This document shows positions 1 through 7,674 of a stretch of 64,000 nt of DNA, one piece after another. The stretch's first letter is position 1. Each line of letters begins with the position of its first letter. Under the pieces are notes generated by a model. That model did not search any database and had not been told where the DNA came from. It was given only the letters and a program-made list of their open reading frames with translations. A program made the translations under genes and the position numbers. Source of the stretch: an uncultured Oscillospiraceae bacterium (GTDB lineage: Bacteria > Bacillota > Clostridia > Oscillospirales > Oscillospiraceae); contig CAJFQQ010000008.1 in assembly GCA_904419145.1 (NCBI GenBank), positions 92,758 through 156,757 on the forward strand. The letters run 5' to 3'.

Positions 1-2
1 AT

Positions 3-1118
3 CAGGGGGATTTTCCGGTCTGCCGCAATACTGCGGCAACATATTACCCATTGGGGGATGATGTGTTTCAGGAATTGCTGGATCAGCTGGAAAAAGCGGA
101 GCATTTCATCTTCCTGGAATATTTTATTATTGAAGAGGGCTATATGTGGGGGCGGATCCTGCGCATTCTGGAGCAAAAGGTCCAGGAGGGCGTTGAAGTC
201 CGTGTCCTGTATGACGGGACCTGCGCCGTAGCTCTGCTGCCCTACAGCTATCCCAAACAGCTGGAAGCCATCGGTATCCGCTGCAAAATGTTTGCCCCCC
301 TGCGCCCCCTGGTTTCCACCCACTACAATAACCGGGACCACCGGAAAATCCTGGTGATTGATGGAAAAGTTGCTTTTACCGGCGGGATTAACCTGGCCGA
401 CGAGTATATCAACCGCAAGGTCCGTTACGGCCACTGGAAAGACAATGCCATCTTGATCCGCGGAGAGGCCGTGCGCAGCTTTACCCTGATGTTTCTGCAG
501 ATGTGGAATACTGAGTGCTGGAAACTGGAGGACTGCGCCCCTTATCTAAAAGTCTTTCCCGCAGAAGGCCAAGGCCTTTATATTCCCTATGGCAGCTGCC
601 CCTATGACTCGGAGCGGCTTGCAGAAATGGTCTATATGGATCTGATCAACCGCGCCCGCCGCTATGTCCATATTATGACCCCCTATTTGGTCATTGACAA
701 CGAGATGGCCACCGCTTTAACCTTTGCTGCCAAGCGAGGCGTGGATGTTTCCCTGATCCTGCCCCACATCCCAGACAAGAAGTATATGTTTGCCCTGGCA
801 AAAACTTACTATCCCCAGCTTTTGGAAGCGGGCGTCCGCATTTTTGAGTATACCCCCGGCTTTGTCCACTCCAAGCTTTTGGTCAGTGACGGCTGCCGCG
901 CCGTGGTAGGGACAATCAACTTTGATTACCGCAGCCTCTATCTCCATTTTGAATGCGGTGTTTATATGGAAGATGCCCCCGCGGTCAACCAGGTAGAGCA
1001 GGACTTCCTGGACACCCTCACCAAATGCCAGGAGGCTACGCTGGCCCAGTGGAAAAGCCGCTCGCTGGGCAGCCGCCTTACCGGCTATGTCCTGCGCCTA
1101 TTTGCGCCGCTCCTGTGA
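3..1118 (+). CDS. cls: Cardiolipin synthase, C-terminal part (5' end outside window)
   Basis: The frame is open from the left edge, so only the last 371 residues are seen. The family joins phospholipid head groups at the membrane to make cardiolipin. Both phospholipase-D HKD motifs are present: HRKILVIDG at about nt 339, followed by FTGGIN, and HSKLLVSDG at about nt 867, followed by VGTINFDYRSL. The motif YYPLGDDVF right at the edge normally precedes the first HKD, so the TTG at 51 is internal and not a start. Upstream membrane helices, if present, lie outside the window. The gene is followed after 17 bases by a GNAT gene on the same strand. The family call is firm; the exact donor lipid is not visible. 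Confidence 0.93.
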   Translation, partial: QGDFPVCRNTAATYYPLGDDVFQELLDQLEKAEHFIFLEYFIIEEGYMWGRILRILEQKVQEGVEVRVLYDGTCAVALLPYSYPKQLEAIGIRCKMFAPLRPLVSTHYNNRDHRKILVIDGKVAFTGGINLADEYINRKVRYGHWKDNAILIRGEAVRSFTLMFLQMWNTECWKLEDCAPYLKVFPAEGQGLYIPYGSCPYDSERLAEMVYMDLINRARRYVHIMTPYLVIDNEMATALTFAAKRGVDVSLILPHIPDKKYMFALAKTYYPQLLEAGVRIFEYTPGFVHSKLLVSDGCRAVVGTINFDYRSLYLHFECGVYMEDAPAVNQVEQDFLDTLTKCQEATLAQWKSRSLGSRLTGYVLRLFAPLL

Positions 1119-1135
1119 AAGGAGGGACTCCTCCT

Positions 1136-1657
1136 ATGATCCGTCTTGCTTCCAGCAGCGACCTCGACGCTGTGGCTGCCATTTATGAGGAGATCCTCGC
1201 CGCAGAAGATCTGCGCGCCACCTCCTACACCAACTGGCAGCGGGGAAAATACCCAACCCGCCGCCATGCCCAGGCTGCGCTGGAGGCCGGCAGTCTCTAT
1301 ATCGCGGAGGAAAACGGCGACCGATATGCCTGCTTCATCCTGAACCGGGAGCAGCTTCCGGAATATGACAGCATCCCTTGGACCATCCCAGCCGCCCCAG
1401 AGAAGGTTTCCGTCATTCACACCCTGTGTGTCAGTCCTCGGTGGGCTGGGCAGGGGAAAGCACGGGAACTGGTAAAGTTCTGCGAAGAAGAGGGGCGGCG
1501 AATAGGCGCGCGCGTTATCCGCCTGGATACTTATGTAGGAAATATACCGGCAAATGCCATGTACCCCCGCTTAGGTTATCAATTGGCCGGCAGGGCTCTC
1601 TTCCATTTCCAAGGTTTTCTCTGGGAAGAATTGAACTGTTACGAAAAGTCTTTATAG
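1136..1657 (+). CDS. GNAT family N-acetyltransferase
   Basis: A 173-residue GNAT acyltransferase, predicted to move an acetyl group from acetyl-CoA to an amine. The acetyl-CoA motif A is visible as VSPRWAGQGKARELVKF (about residues 101-117), with the late motif NAMYPRLGYQL. The ATG at 1136 is chosen because AAAGGAGGG (1118-1126) lies just upstream; an open frame continues further upstream but overlaps cls. It probably shares a transcript with cls, and a strong terminator follows. The substrate cannot be predicted. Confidence 0.85.
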   Translation: MIRLASSSDLDAVAAIYEEILAAEDLRATSYTNWQRGKYPTRRHAQAALEAGSLYIAEENGDRYACFILNREQLPEYDSIPWTIPAAPEKVSVIHTLCVSPRWAGQGKARELVKFCEEEGRRIGARVIRLDTYVGNIPANAMYPRLGYQLAGRALFHFQGFLWEELNCYEKSL

Positions 1658-1665
1658 GAAAGATA

Positions 1666-1713
1666 AGGGATACGTGGCTTCGACAGATCGCAAGCCACGT
1701 ATCCCTATTTTTC
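1666..1713. terminator. Bidirectional intrinsic terminator
   Basis: Arms AGGGATACGTGGCTT (1666-1680) and AAGCCACGTATCCCT (1692-1706) form a perfect 15-bp stem with an 11-nt loop, followed by ATTTTT. It lies between the convergent GNAT and PAP2 genes and can serve both strands. Confidence 0.9.
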
Positions 1714-2422
1714 ATATTGATGAATTTTGCACCTGATTTTTCCGCTTGGCAGCACGCTGCCCCACCGGAACTGCCGGACGCACGAACACCAGCCGGTAAG
1801 CGATGATGCACAATGGAAGGGCGGCAACCACATCAACCGCTGAATGCTGCTTGAGAAACACTGTAGAAAGACAGATCAGCACTGTCAGCACCGTAAAGGC
1901 CACTCGCCAGGCCGTTTTCGATAACCCCTTTGCATCCCATGCCGTGAACAACGCCGCCATTGCACCAATCACATGGATAGACGGACATACATTGGTATTC
2001 GTGTCAAAGGTATAGAACCAGCCCATAAAGCGAGTAAACACATTATCCCGGGCAAATTCTTCCGGGCGCAGGTTCTGGCAGGTCGGAAACAAAAAGTAGA
2101 TAACAATTGTTACTGAATAGGTGATGATCACGAACCACATGAATTTCCGAAAAGCCTTCACATCAAACAGCAATGTGTACAGGATCATTCCAACCAGCGC
2201 TACAAACCAGAGCAAATAAGGGATCAGAAAATACTCACAAAACGGGATCATATCATCCAGGAAGCAGTGGACTACATGGTAGTGCGCCACTGGACGCAGC
2301 CGCTCCATAAAGAAGAACAGCAGGCCAAATGCCGGCCAAAACAGCAATAATTTCAAATGCCGGAATTGATCCGTATTTAATTTATTCAACCGGAATTGCC
2401 GGTAATCTACATCAAACCGCAT
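1712..2422 (-). CDS. PAP2 superfamily membrane phosphatase
   Basis: A 236-residue polytopic membrane protein with about six hydrophobic helices. The PAP2 signature is present in two pieces: CPSIHVIGA (about 146-154), which holds the catalytic-type PSIH, and KQHSAVDVVAALP (about 193-205), with the SxxxD arrangement. Such enzymes remove phosphate from lipid phosphates, or in some branches transfer head groups. It is the last gene of a three-gene minus-strand lipid cluster: its start overlaps the end of the glycosyltransferase gene by 16 bases, so the two are translationally coupled. The likely substrate is a phosphatidate or a polyprenyl phosphate, by inference only. Confidence 0.85.
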   Translation of the reverse strand: MRFDVDYRQFRLNKLNTDQFRHLKLLLFWPAFGLLFFFMERLRPVAHYHVVHCFLDDMIPFCEYFLIPYLLWFVALVGMILYTLLFDVKAFRKFMWFVIITYSVTIVIYFLFPTCQNLRPEEFARDNVFTRFMGWFYTFDTNTNVCPSIHVIGAMAALFTAWDAKGLSKTAWRVAFTVLTVLICLSTVFLKQHSAVDVVAALPLCIIAYRLVFVRPAVPVGQRAAKRKNQVQNSSI

Positions 2423-3534
2423 ACAGTCTCCTCAGTCAGGATCTGATAGATTTTTCCAGAGGCCTGCCCCATATGGAGCGCCCTCAACGAGTCGGACATG
2501 CTCTCTAGCTGCTGTCTATCGGACAGCAGCCGGACGCATGCGTCCGCCAAGTCTTCCGGGGTATCCGCCGTTACAGCTCCACCCCGCTCTATAAAATAAC
2601 GCATATTATACGCTTCACAGCCTGCTACTGCGTCTACAAACGCCATCGGAAGGCACTTAGCTGCTGCCTCCGTTACGCTGATCCCCCCCGGTTTGGTCAG
2701 GTACAAATCTGCGCTGTCCATCATCAGGGGCATCTGGTTAACATATCCCCAGATCTTGATCCTTGGATCTCCCGCGAACTGCCCCTCCAATTTTTGACGC
2801 AGCCGATTATTGGTACCACAGATAACTGTGACTGCACTTTCAGCCGGCAATGCCGCCGACAGCCTCTCCACCACTTTCCGGATCGGGCCGCAGCCCATGC
2901 TGCCGCACATCACCAGCAGGTGGCGGTAATCCGCGGGGATCCCCAGGTCCGCCTTGGCCTTCTCCCGATCCCCCGGCCCCTGGAACCCCATACGCACGGG
3001 TATACCGGTGCCCACCAGTTTCTCTGCCGGAATGCCGCTTTGGGTAAACTCCCCAGCCAGGGCCTTATCCGGAATAAAATACCAGTCCAAGGCGTGACCG
3101 GACCCATGAGGGCTGCAAGTATAATCCGTGGCCACAAAGCTGGTGCGCCACGCTCCGGGGTGTTCCTTCAGGAGTACCTCGATCACAAAAGCCGCAAAGA
3201 CATGTGTACAGACTACAGTATCATAACCGCCATCCAAAAGGAACTGGTATAACCGCCCAGCCCCGGATGTCAGCAGGCGATATATTTTTGACTGTTCCCG
3301 AAACACCGCAGGGTGTTCTTCCGCAAAACGGTACCCGCCCCGAAACAAAAACGGGAGATACCGATAAATTCTGGTGTGCCAGTGAGAGATAAACTGGGAA
3401 AGGCCCCCGGAAAGGAATGACAATGCATCCGCTACATCGCAATGTGTCCCATGATCCGTAAAATACTCTTTGAGGGCTGCCGCACAAGAATTATGCCCTT
3501 CTCCAGTATTGCAGCTAAGTATCAAAACTCGCAT
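2407..3534 (-). CDS. MGDG-synthase/UgtP-type glycosyltransferase
   Basis: A 375-residue GT-B fold glycosyltransferase of the MurG/monogalactosyldiacylglycerol synthase class, which adds sugar from a nucleotide sugar to diacylglycerol or a similar lipid at the membrane face. The N-terminus MRVLILSCNTGEGHNS carries the GxGHxS-type loop of MGDG synthases. The C-terminal donor site has MCGSMGCG, VICGTNNRLRQKL and YLTKPGGISVTEAA. The frame stays open upstream to 3792, but the ATG at 3534 gives the canonical N-terminus and overlaps the preceding gene by 13 bases. Together with the acyltransferase-like and PAP2 genes it suggests glycolipid synthesis. Confidence 0.88.
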   Translation of the reverse strand: MRVLILSCNTGEGHNSCAAALKEYFTDHGTHCDVADALSFLSGGLSQFISHWHTRIYRYLPFLFRGGYRFAEEHPAVFREQSKIYRLLTSGAGRLYQFLLDGGYDTVVCTHVFAAFVIEVLLKEHPGAWRTSFVATDYTCSPHGSGHALDWYFIPDKALAGEFTQSGIPAEKLVGTGIPVRMGFQGPGDREKAKADLGIPADYRHLLVMCGSMGCGPIRKVVERLSAALPAESAVTVICGTNNRLRQKLEGQFAGDPRIKIWGYVNQMPLMMDSADLYLTKPGGISVTEAAAKCLPMAFVDAVAGCEAYNMRYFIERGGAVTADTPEDLADACVRLLSDRQQLESMSDSLRALHMGQASGKIYQILTEETVCGLM

Positions 3535-4028
3535 GGAACCTCCTCCGCATGTCCTGCTGCCGTATCCATGGCCGCCATCAACCGCTGCAGCCTTGGCCGG
3601 TTGTAACGCTGAATCAGGATAAAGGGCACATTGCCCAGCAGATTGTACACCAGCGCAATGATCCAGCCACCCGGCCCATCCCCCCACAGGAGAACGCATC
3701 CGAAGCCCAATATAAATAATATGATGTGCACAACCTCTGCGATACAGGTTTCCTGAATCAGCAAAGCCACCCGTTCCGGCTGGGCCCCCCATGGCAGGCG
3801 TTTCGGCAGTACCACTTTTGGCAGGATTTTACTCATATCCGGGACCTTGTCTTTCCACCGACGGATTCCGAGCCGCTCATAGATCCGCCCGCCCCGCTCA
3901 AAGGGAAAGCACCGGAATGGGAAGCGGTCACTGCGGAACCAGTTGCCTGGCAGCAAGCGTCCAATGTAGAAGCATACCGCGCCGATGGCCGCCAAGTAGA
4001 CCAGACACCTTCTCAATTTACGGATCAT
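3522..4028 (-). CDS. CrtO-like (glycosyl-diaponeurosporenoate acyltransferase family) membrane protein
   Basis: A 168-residue membrane protein. Visible family features are an N-terminal hydrophobic helix (about 8-28), FERGGRIYERLGIRRWKDKVPD (quoted here only in part: FERGGRIYERLGIRRWK), then SKILPKVVLPKRL, and a C-terminal GNVPFILIQRYNRPRL. This layout matches the CrtO acyltransferase family known from staphyloxanthin synthesis. No carotenoid genes are nearby. Its neighbours are an MGDG-type glycosyltransferase and a PAP2 phosphatase, so it may acylate a glycolipid. It is the first gene of the cluster and has a candidate promoter upstream. The family call is moderately sure; the substrate is unknown. 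Confidence 0.75.
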   Translation of the reverse strand: MIRKLRRCLVYLAAIGAVCFYIGRLLPGNWFRSDRFPFRCFPFERGGRIYERLGIRRWKDKVPDMSKILPKVVLPKRLPWGAQPERVALLIQETCIAEVVHIILFILGFGCVLLWGDGPGGWIIALVYNLLGNVPFILIQRYNRPRLQRLMAAMDTAAGHAEEVPCEF

Positions 4029-4116
4029 ATTGTCACCGGGCCGGACCGCTCCGGGTCCGCTTTTCCTTTTCTAATCTGTGTCCCTCATTTCGTCTGGAAC
4101 CGTGGAGACTTGTACT

Positions 4117-4145
4117 ACCATACCACGAAACCTGCCCATTTTCAA
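4117..4145 (-). promoter_or_regulatory. Candidate SigA promoter for the lipid cluster
   Basis: Read on the minus strand: -35 TTGAAA (4145-4140), 17-base spacer, -10 TATGGT (4122-4117). It points at the gene starting at 4028. Confidence 0.45.
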
Positions 4146-4228
4146 GACATTTCTTATCAATATTCCTGCCATATACAGCGTGCTTCCTTTGACCCATGTA
4201 CAACTTTTTTGTATTTACCAAAAAAATA

Positions 4229-4257
4229 TTGCGTCCCATCAAAAAAACAGGTATACT
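4229..4257 (+). promoter_or_regulatory. Candidate SigA promoter for the 4311 gene
   Basis: -35 TTGCGT (4229-4234), 17-base spacer, -10 TATACT (4252-4257). The start site would lie about 45 bases before the ATG at 4311. The 4029-4310 gap is therefore a divergent promoter region. Confidence 0.5.
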
Positions 4258-4310
4258 TGCCCTGGATCCCATCCAATTGCAACCCCAGCTTCCACAAGGA
4301 GGTTCCACCC

Positions 4311-4892
4311 ATGTTTCATTTTACCCTTACCTTTTTTGAGGGCCCCCATACCAGTGCCGACGTAATCAACGCCTTTTTTGTATACAGCTTCTGCGGCTGG
4401 GTCATGGAGTGCCTGGTGATCCGCCGGGAAAAAGGGCACTGGGAAAACCGCGGCTTTGTCCATTTGCCCTTGTGCATCATATACGGCTTCGGCGCCATGA
4501 TTGGGTATGCCCTTCTCCGCCCCATCTCCCACAACTACGTTCTTCTCTACTTTACCGGAGCCTTCCTGGCCACAATCTTCGAGTATCTCACCGGCAGGCT
4601 GATGCTGCGGCTATTCGGGAAGCTCTGGTGGGATTACTCCGAAAAGCGCCTGAACTACCACGGCATCCTCTGTCTGGAGAGCACAGTGGCCTGGGGGGCT
4701 ATTGCTGTTCTGGTGTTTGCTCTGGTCCATCGAATGGTTTTTTCTCTGGTTCGGCGCGTACCGAATCCAGCAGCGCCCCTGCTGGCAGGCGGACTGTGTT
4801 TAGTGTATCTGGTAGACTTTGTGGTCAGCGCCCGCAGCGCCCTCCACCGCGCCCGCCGGAGCGACGAGGAGGAGATCTATGATCCATCTTAA
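4311..4892 (+). CDS. Putative ABC-transporter type IV (CmpB-like) membrane protein
   Basis: A 193-residue polytopic membrane protein that resembles the family annotated as putative ABC transporter permease (ABC_trans_CmpB, PF06541). Typical pieces are FFVYSFCGWVMECLV near the N-terminus, ENRGFVHLPLCIIYGFGA in the middle, and LWWDYSEKRLNYHGILCLES, a phrase recurrent in this family (here LWWDYSEKRLNYHG). About five hydrophobic helices are visible. The ATG at 4311 follows ACAAGGAGGTT; the frame is open far upstream without support. The last 14 bases overlap the next gene. No ATPase partner is nearby, so a transport role is unproven. Confidence 0.75.
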   Translation: MFHFTLTFFEGPHTSADVINAFFVYSFCGWVMECLVIRREKGHWENRGFVHLPLCIIYGFGAMIGYALLRPISHNYVLLYFTGAFLATIFEYLTGRLMLRLFGKLWWDYSEKRLNYHGILCLESTVAWGAIAVLVFALVHRMVFSLVRRVPNPAAPLLAGGLCLVYLVDFVVSARSALHRARRSDEEEIYDPS

Positions 4893-5463
4893 AAAGGGAG
4901 AGGTCGATACCGTGGCAGTCCCGAATGATCCGGAATACCTAGCCTTGGTAGAAGACCTGTTGTCCCACCCTAAAGTCCAGGAAATGTCCCTCTACCCCCA
5001 GCACGGTGTCACCAACTGCCTGGAGCACTGCGTGCATGTCTCTTACCTCAGCTATCTGTTCTGCACCAAGCATGGCCTCAACGCCCGCAGCGCCGCCCGG
5101 GCGGGCCTGCTCCACGACCTGTTCCTCTATGACTGGCATACCTACCGCCCCCAAAAGGGGGAGCGGCTCCACGGCTTCGAGCACCCCAGGAAGGCGCTGG
5201 AGCAGGCGGCGCAATACTTCTCCCTGTGCCCGGTGGAGCGGGACTGCATCCTGCGGCACATGTTCCCCCTGACCCTGACGCCGCCAAAATACAAAGAGGG
5301 GTTTGTCCTGATGTGGATGGACAAGTACTGCAGCCTGATGGAGACCCTCCGCCGGCCGGTGATGGCGCGCTATGCCCGTCAGGAGCGGCGGCTGGAGCGC
5401 GGCATGGCGCTGGCGGAGGCCAACCGGCAGCCCCTGATCGAGCCGAAAAAGCGGCACGGGTAG
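4879..5463 (+). CDS. HD-domain phosphohydrolase
   Basis: A 194-residue HD-superfamily protein, expected to be a metal-dependent phosphohydrolase on a nucleotide or similar substrate. Visible metal ligands are HCVHVSYLSY (about 51-60), GLLHDLFLYDW (the HD pair, about 78-88), HGFEHP and CILRHMFPL further on. The ATG at 4879 has GAGGAGGAGA directly ahead and overlaps the previous gene by 14 bases, which suggests coupling. It is followed by a strong terminator. The substrate is unknown. Confidence 0.82.
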   Translation: MIHLKKGEVDTVAVPNDPEYLALVEDLLSHPKVQEMSLYPQHGVTNCLEHCVHVSYLSYLFCTKHGLNARSAARAGLLHDLFLYDWHTYRPQKGERLHGFEHPRKALEQAAQYFSLCPVERDCILRHMFPLTLTPPKYKEGFVLMWMDKYCSLMETLRRPVMARYARQERRLERGMALAEANRQPLIEPKKRHG

Positions 5464-5541
5464 AGGGAACGGATCGCCCCCGATCCCAATTTTTCAACCG
5501 CACATCAACACCTCACGGCGCATCAACGCCTGGAAAGAATC

Positions 5542-5581
5542 AAACAGCGGCTTGAGAGATCATCTCAAGCCGCTGTTTTGT
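5542..5581. terminator. Intrinsic terminator between convergent HD gene and prfC
   Basis: Perfect 13-bp stem CAGCGGCTTGAGA (5545-5557) / TCTCAAGCCGCTG (5563-5575), five-base loop, flanked by AAA and TTTT. It is stronger for the plus strand. Confidence 0.9.
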
Positions 5582-5597
5582 TGCTTCATGCTGTGCC

Positions 5598-7181
5598 TTA
5601 CTCCACGCTCAAGGTCTCGGAAAACTCCAGGCCGGGGTTATGCTTGAGCATGAAATTCATAGCCCAGAGCCCCCCGAAGGCCACCAGATAGCGGCCCTTG
5701 AAATCCTCCAGCACCGCAGCGCCGGTGCTGAGGGTCAGATCCTTCACGTCGCAGGGACAGGCGGTGATCCGCCGCAGGTGCTCATAGGGGAGCCCTGTCA
5801 TCCGCAGGTCCACGCCGTACTCATTTTTCATCCGGTACTCAAACACATCGAACTGCAGCGTGCCCACCACGCCCACAATGACCTCCTCCATGCCGGCCCC
5901 GGGGAGCTTGAAGATCTGGATGGCGCCCTCCTGGGCGATCTGCTCGGTGCCCTTGATAAACTGCTTGCGCTTCATGGTGTCCATGGGGCTGACACGCATG
6001 AAGTGCTCCGGCTCAAAGGTGGGGATGCCGGAGTATTTGAATTTCTTTCCGGGCACGGTGATGGTGTCCCCAATGGAGAAGAGACCGGGATCAAACACGC
6101 CAATAATATCCCCGGCGTAGGCCTCCTCCACAATCTCCCGCTCCGCGGCCATCATCTGCTGGGGCTGGGAGAGGCGCAGCTTCTTGCCGCTCTGCACGTG
6201 GCAGTACTCCTTATCCCGCTCGAACTTGCCGGAGCAGATGCGCATAAAAGCCAGGCGGTCCCGGTGGGCCTTGTTCATATTGGCCTGGATCTTAAAGACA
6301 AAGGCGGAGAAATCCGGGGAAAACACATCCACCTCCCCCTGATCCGATGTGCGGGGCAGGGGCGGCGTGGTCATGCGGAGAAACTCCTCCAGGAACGGCT
6401 CCACGCCGAAGGTGGTGAGGGCGCTGCCGAAGAACACTGGGGAGAGGGTGCCGCTGCGGACCGCCTCCAGGTCAAATTCACGGCCGGCCCCCAGCAGCTC
6501 CACCTCCTCCCGGAGGTCGGCGGCCTTCTTCTCCCCGATCATGTCCTCCAGAGCCGGGTCGTCCAGGGCAATCTCGGCGGAGCTGACCTTTTTGCCCCGC
6601 TCCTCCGCCTGGAAGAACAGGATGCGCTGCTTTTCCCGGTCATAGACCCCCTGAAATTCCTTGCCGGAGCCGATGGGCCAGTTGACGGCGTAGGTGTCAA
6701 TGCCCAGCTCCCGCTCCACCTCCTCGCACAGGGAGAGAGGGTCCTTGGTCTCCCGGTCCATCTTGTTGATAAAGGTAAAAATGGGGATGTGCCGCAGGGC
6801 GCAGACGTGGAAAAGCTTCCGGGTCTGGGGCTCCACGCCCTTGGCCCCGTCGATGACCATGACGGCGCTGTCGGCGGCCATCAGGGTGCGGTAGGTGTCC
6901 TCGGAGAAATCCTGGTGGCCGGGGGTATCCAGGATATTAATGCAGTAGCCGCTGTGCTGGAACTGCATGACCGAGGAGGTCACGGAGATGCCGCGCTGCT
7001 TCTCGATCTCCATCCAGTCCGAGGTGGCGGCCCGGGCCCGCTTGCCCTTGACCTCCCCGGCCTGGGCGATGGCCCCGCCGTACAGCAGGAATTTTTCGGT
7101 TAAAGTGGTCTTGCCGGCGTCGGGGTGGGAGATGATGGCGAAAGTCCGCCGCCGGCCAATTTCAGTTCGTAGATCAGACAT
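5598..7181 (-). CDS. prfC: Peptide chain release factor 3 (RF3)
   Basis: A 527-residue translational GTPase that removes RF1/RF2 from the ribosome after peptide release. GTPase motifs are intact: G1 SHPDAGKTT (about 19-27), G2 RGISVTSS (about 64-71), G3 DTPGHQD (about 86-92), G4 NKMDRE (about 140). Length is normal for RF3. The start follows GGAGGACATTCC. The gene stops with TAA. Upstream lies a remarkable leader: an 80-bp copy of the leader plus first 17 codons and three chained short ORFs, described separately. It is likely monocistronic, from the promoter at 7614-7642 to the terminator at 5542-5581. Confidence 0.97.
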   Translation of the reverse strand: MSDLRTEIGRRRTFAIISHPDAGKTTLTEKFLLYGGAIAQAGEVKGKRARAATSDWMEIEKQRGISVTSSVMQFQHSGYCINILDTPGHQDFSEDTYRTLMAADSAVMVIDGAKGVEPQTRKLFHVCALRHIPIFTFINKMDRETKDPLSLCEEVERELGIDTYAVNWPIGSGKEFQGVYDREKQRILFFQAEERGKKVSSAEIALDDPALEDMIGEKKAADLREEVELLGAGREFDLEAVRSGTLSPVFFGSALTTFGVEPFLEEFLRMTTPPLPRTSDQGEVDVFSPDFSAFVFKIQANMNKAHRDRLAFMRICSGKFERDKEYCHVQSGKKLRLSQPQQMMAAEREIVEEAYAGDIIGVFDPGLFSIGDTITVPGKKFKYSGIPTFEPEHFMRVSPMDTMKRKQFIKGTEQIAQEGAIQIFKLPGAGMEEVIVGVVGTLQFDVFEYRMKNEYGVDLRMTGLPYEHLRRITACPCDVKDLTLSTGAAVLEDFKGRYLVAFGGLWAMNFMLKHNPGLEFSETLSVE

Positions 7182-7210
7182 GGAATGTCCTCCAGATATT
7201 CAGAGATAGG
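7131..7210 (-). repeat. Direct repeat, copy A (prfC start region)
   Basis: 80 bases covering the ribosome binding site and first 17 codons of prfC. They match copy B with four mismatches. Three of the four are synonymous in the prfC frame (CTA/TTA Leu, ACT/ACC Thr, TTC/TTT Phe); the fourth changes Gly to Ser. Confidence 0.95.
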
Positions 7211-7311
7211 GCCATCATCGACCCCCGGCGCGAGTGCGCCGTACAAGCATTTTTGCCGGAGGCAAAAATCTTGGCAAAGAGGCAATTCACTTGCCCCGGA
7301 GCAAAATTAAA

Positions 7312-7398
7312 TCAGGGTTCCCGCAAAAGCGCAAGCTTTTGTGGGACGATGATGGCAAAGGTCCGCCGCCGGCTAATTTCAGTTCGTAAATCAGACAT
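7312..7398 (-). CDS. Short ORF 3 in prfC leader: copy of prfC start that frameshifts and stops
   Basis: 28 codons starting MSDLRTEISRRRTFAII, identical to the RF3 N-terminus except Gly to Ser at residue 9, then a different tail ending at TGA. Just after codon 17 the copy has one extra base relative to prfC (minus strand ATCATCGTCC against ATCATCTCC). It carries the same GGAGGACATTCC ribosome binding site as prfC. It may be a translated leader peptide or simply a relic of a partial duplication. Confidence 0.4.
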   Translation of the reverse strand: MSDLRTEISRRRTFAIIVPQKLALLREP

Positions 7399-7427
7399 GG
7401 AATGTCCTCCAGATATTCAGAGATAGG
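7348..7427 (-). repeat. Direct repeat, copy B (duplicated prfC start)
   Basis: 80 bases matching 7131-7210 with four mismatches. Weaker similarity extends to about 7342 with a one-base insertion. The offset between copies is 217 bases. Confidence 0.95.
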
Positions 7428-7494
7428 GGCCAGGAGCAGCCCCGGCAGGGGGATACGATACAGAAGCATTATCAGGAAGCATATCCATCCTCAT
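7417..7494 (-). CDS. Short ORF 2 in prfC leader
   Basis: 25 codons, MRMDMLPDNASVSYPP then a Gly/Ala/Pro-rich tail, ending in TGA. Its ATG overlaps the TGA of short ORF 1 (ATGA). Its TGA lies in repeat copy B, a few bases before the GGAGG that serves short ORF 3. It has no homologue I recognise. The coupled arrangement is the only support for translation. Confidence 0.25.
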   Translation of the reverse strand: MRMDMLPDNASVSYPPAGAAPGPYL

Positions 7495-7580
7495 GGCGGC
7501 CCCAGGATCCACGCCGCATCCCTCCAGAGAAGGAAGATGTGCACCTGCGGCAGGCAAAACGTCCCCTGCGTGTCGGACAT
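7491..7580 (-). CDS. Short ORF 1 in prfC leader
   Basis: 29 codons starting MSDTQGTFCLPQVHIF, ending in TGA at 7493-7491. A purine-rich stretch GGGAGAGGGGGAG precedes the ATG with good spacing, and the promoter at 7614-7642 would put the transcript start about 27 bases upstream. No homologue is recognised. It could be a regulatory leader peptide. Confidence 0.3.
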   Translation of the reverse strand: MSDTQGTFCLPQVHIFLLWRDAAWILGPP

Positions 7581-7613
7581 AGCGCTCCCCCTCTCCCTTC
7601 TACAGTCCGAACC

Positions 7614-7642
7614 AATGTACCATATTATGGGCATTTTTGCAA
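7614..7642 (-). promoter_or_regulatory. Candidate extended -10 promoter for prfC leader
   Basis: Minus strand: -35 TTGCAA (7642-7637), 17-base spacer ending TGG, -10 TACATT (7619-7614). The leader to the prfC ATG would be about 425 bases. Confidence 0.55.
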
Positions 7643-7674
7643 GAATCAATCTGCCCAAAGCGGCAAATGGTATG

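Larger units (their letters stand above)
7182..7674 (-). other. prfC leader / intergenic region (493 bases)
   Basis: On the minus strand from 7642 inward this region holds a promoter, three short ORFs in series (7580-7491, 7494-7417, 7398-7312), repeat copy B, and two hairpins. Hairpin 1 is CAAAAGC/GCTTTTG around 7324-7340. Hairpin 2 is ATTTTTGCC GGA GGCAAAAAT at 7249-7269. The region ends at the prfC ribosome binding site. No long coding gene is present on either strand. Confidence 0.8.

Noticed and set aside
51..53. TTG at 51 as the start of cardiolipin synthase
   Set aside because: The frame is open to the window edge and encodes conserved YYPLGD before it.
7249..7269. Factor-independent terminator before prfC
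   Set aside because: The stem ATTTTTGCC/GGCAAAAAT is short and AT-rich with no T run after it, so termination is doubtful; kept only as a leader hairpin.
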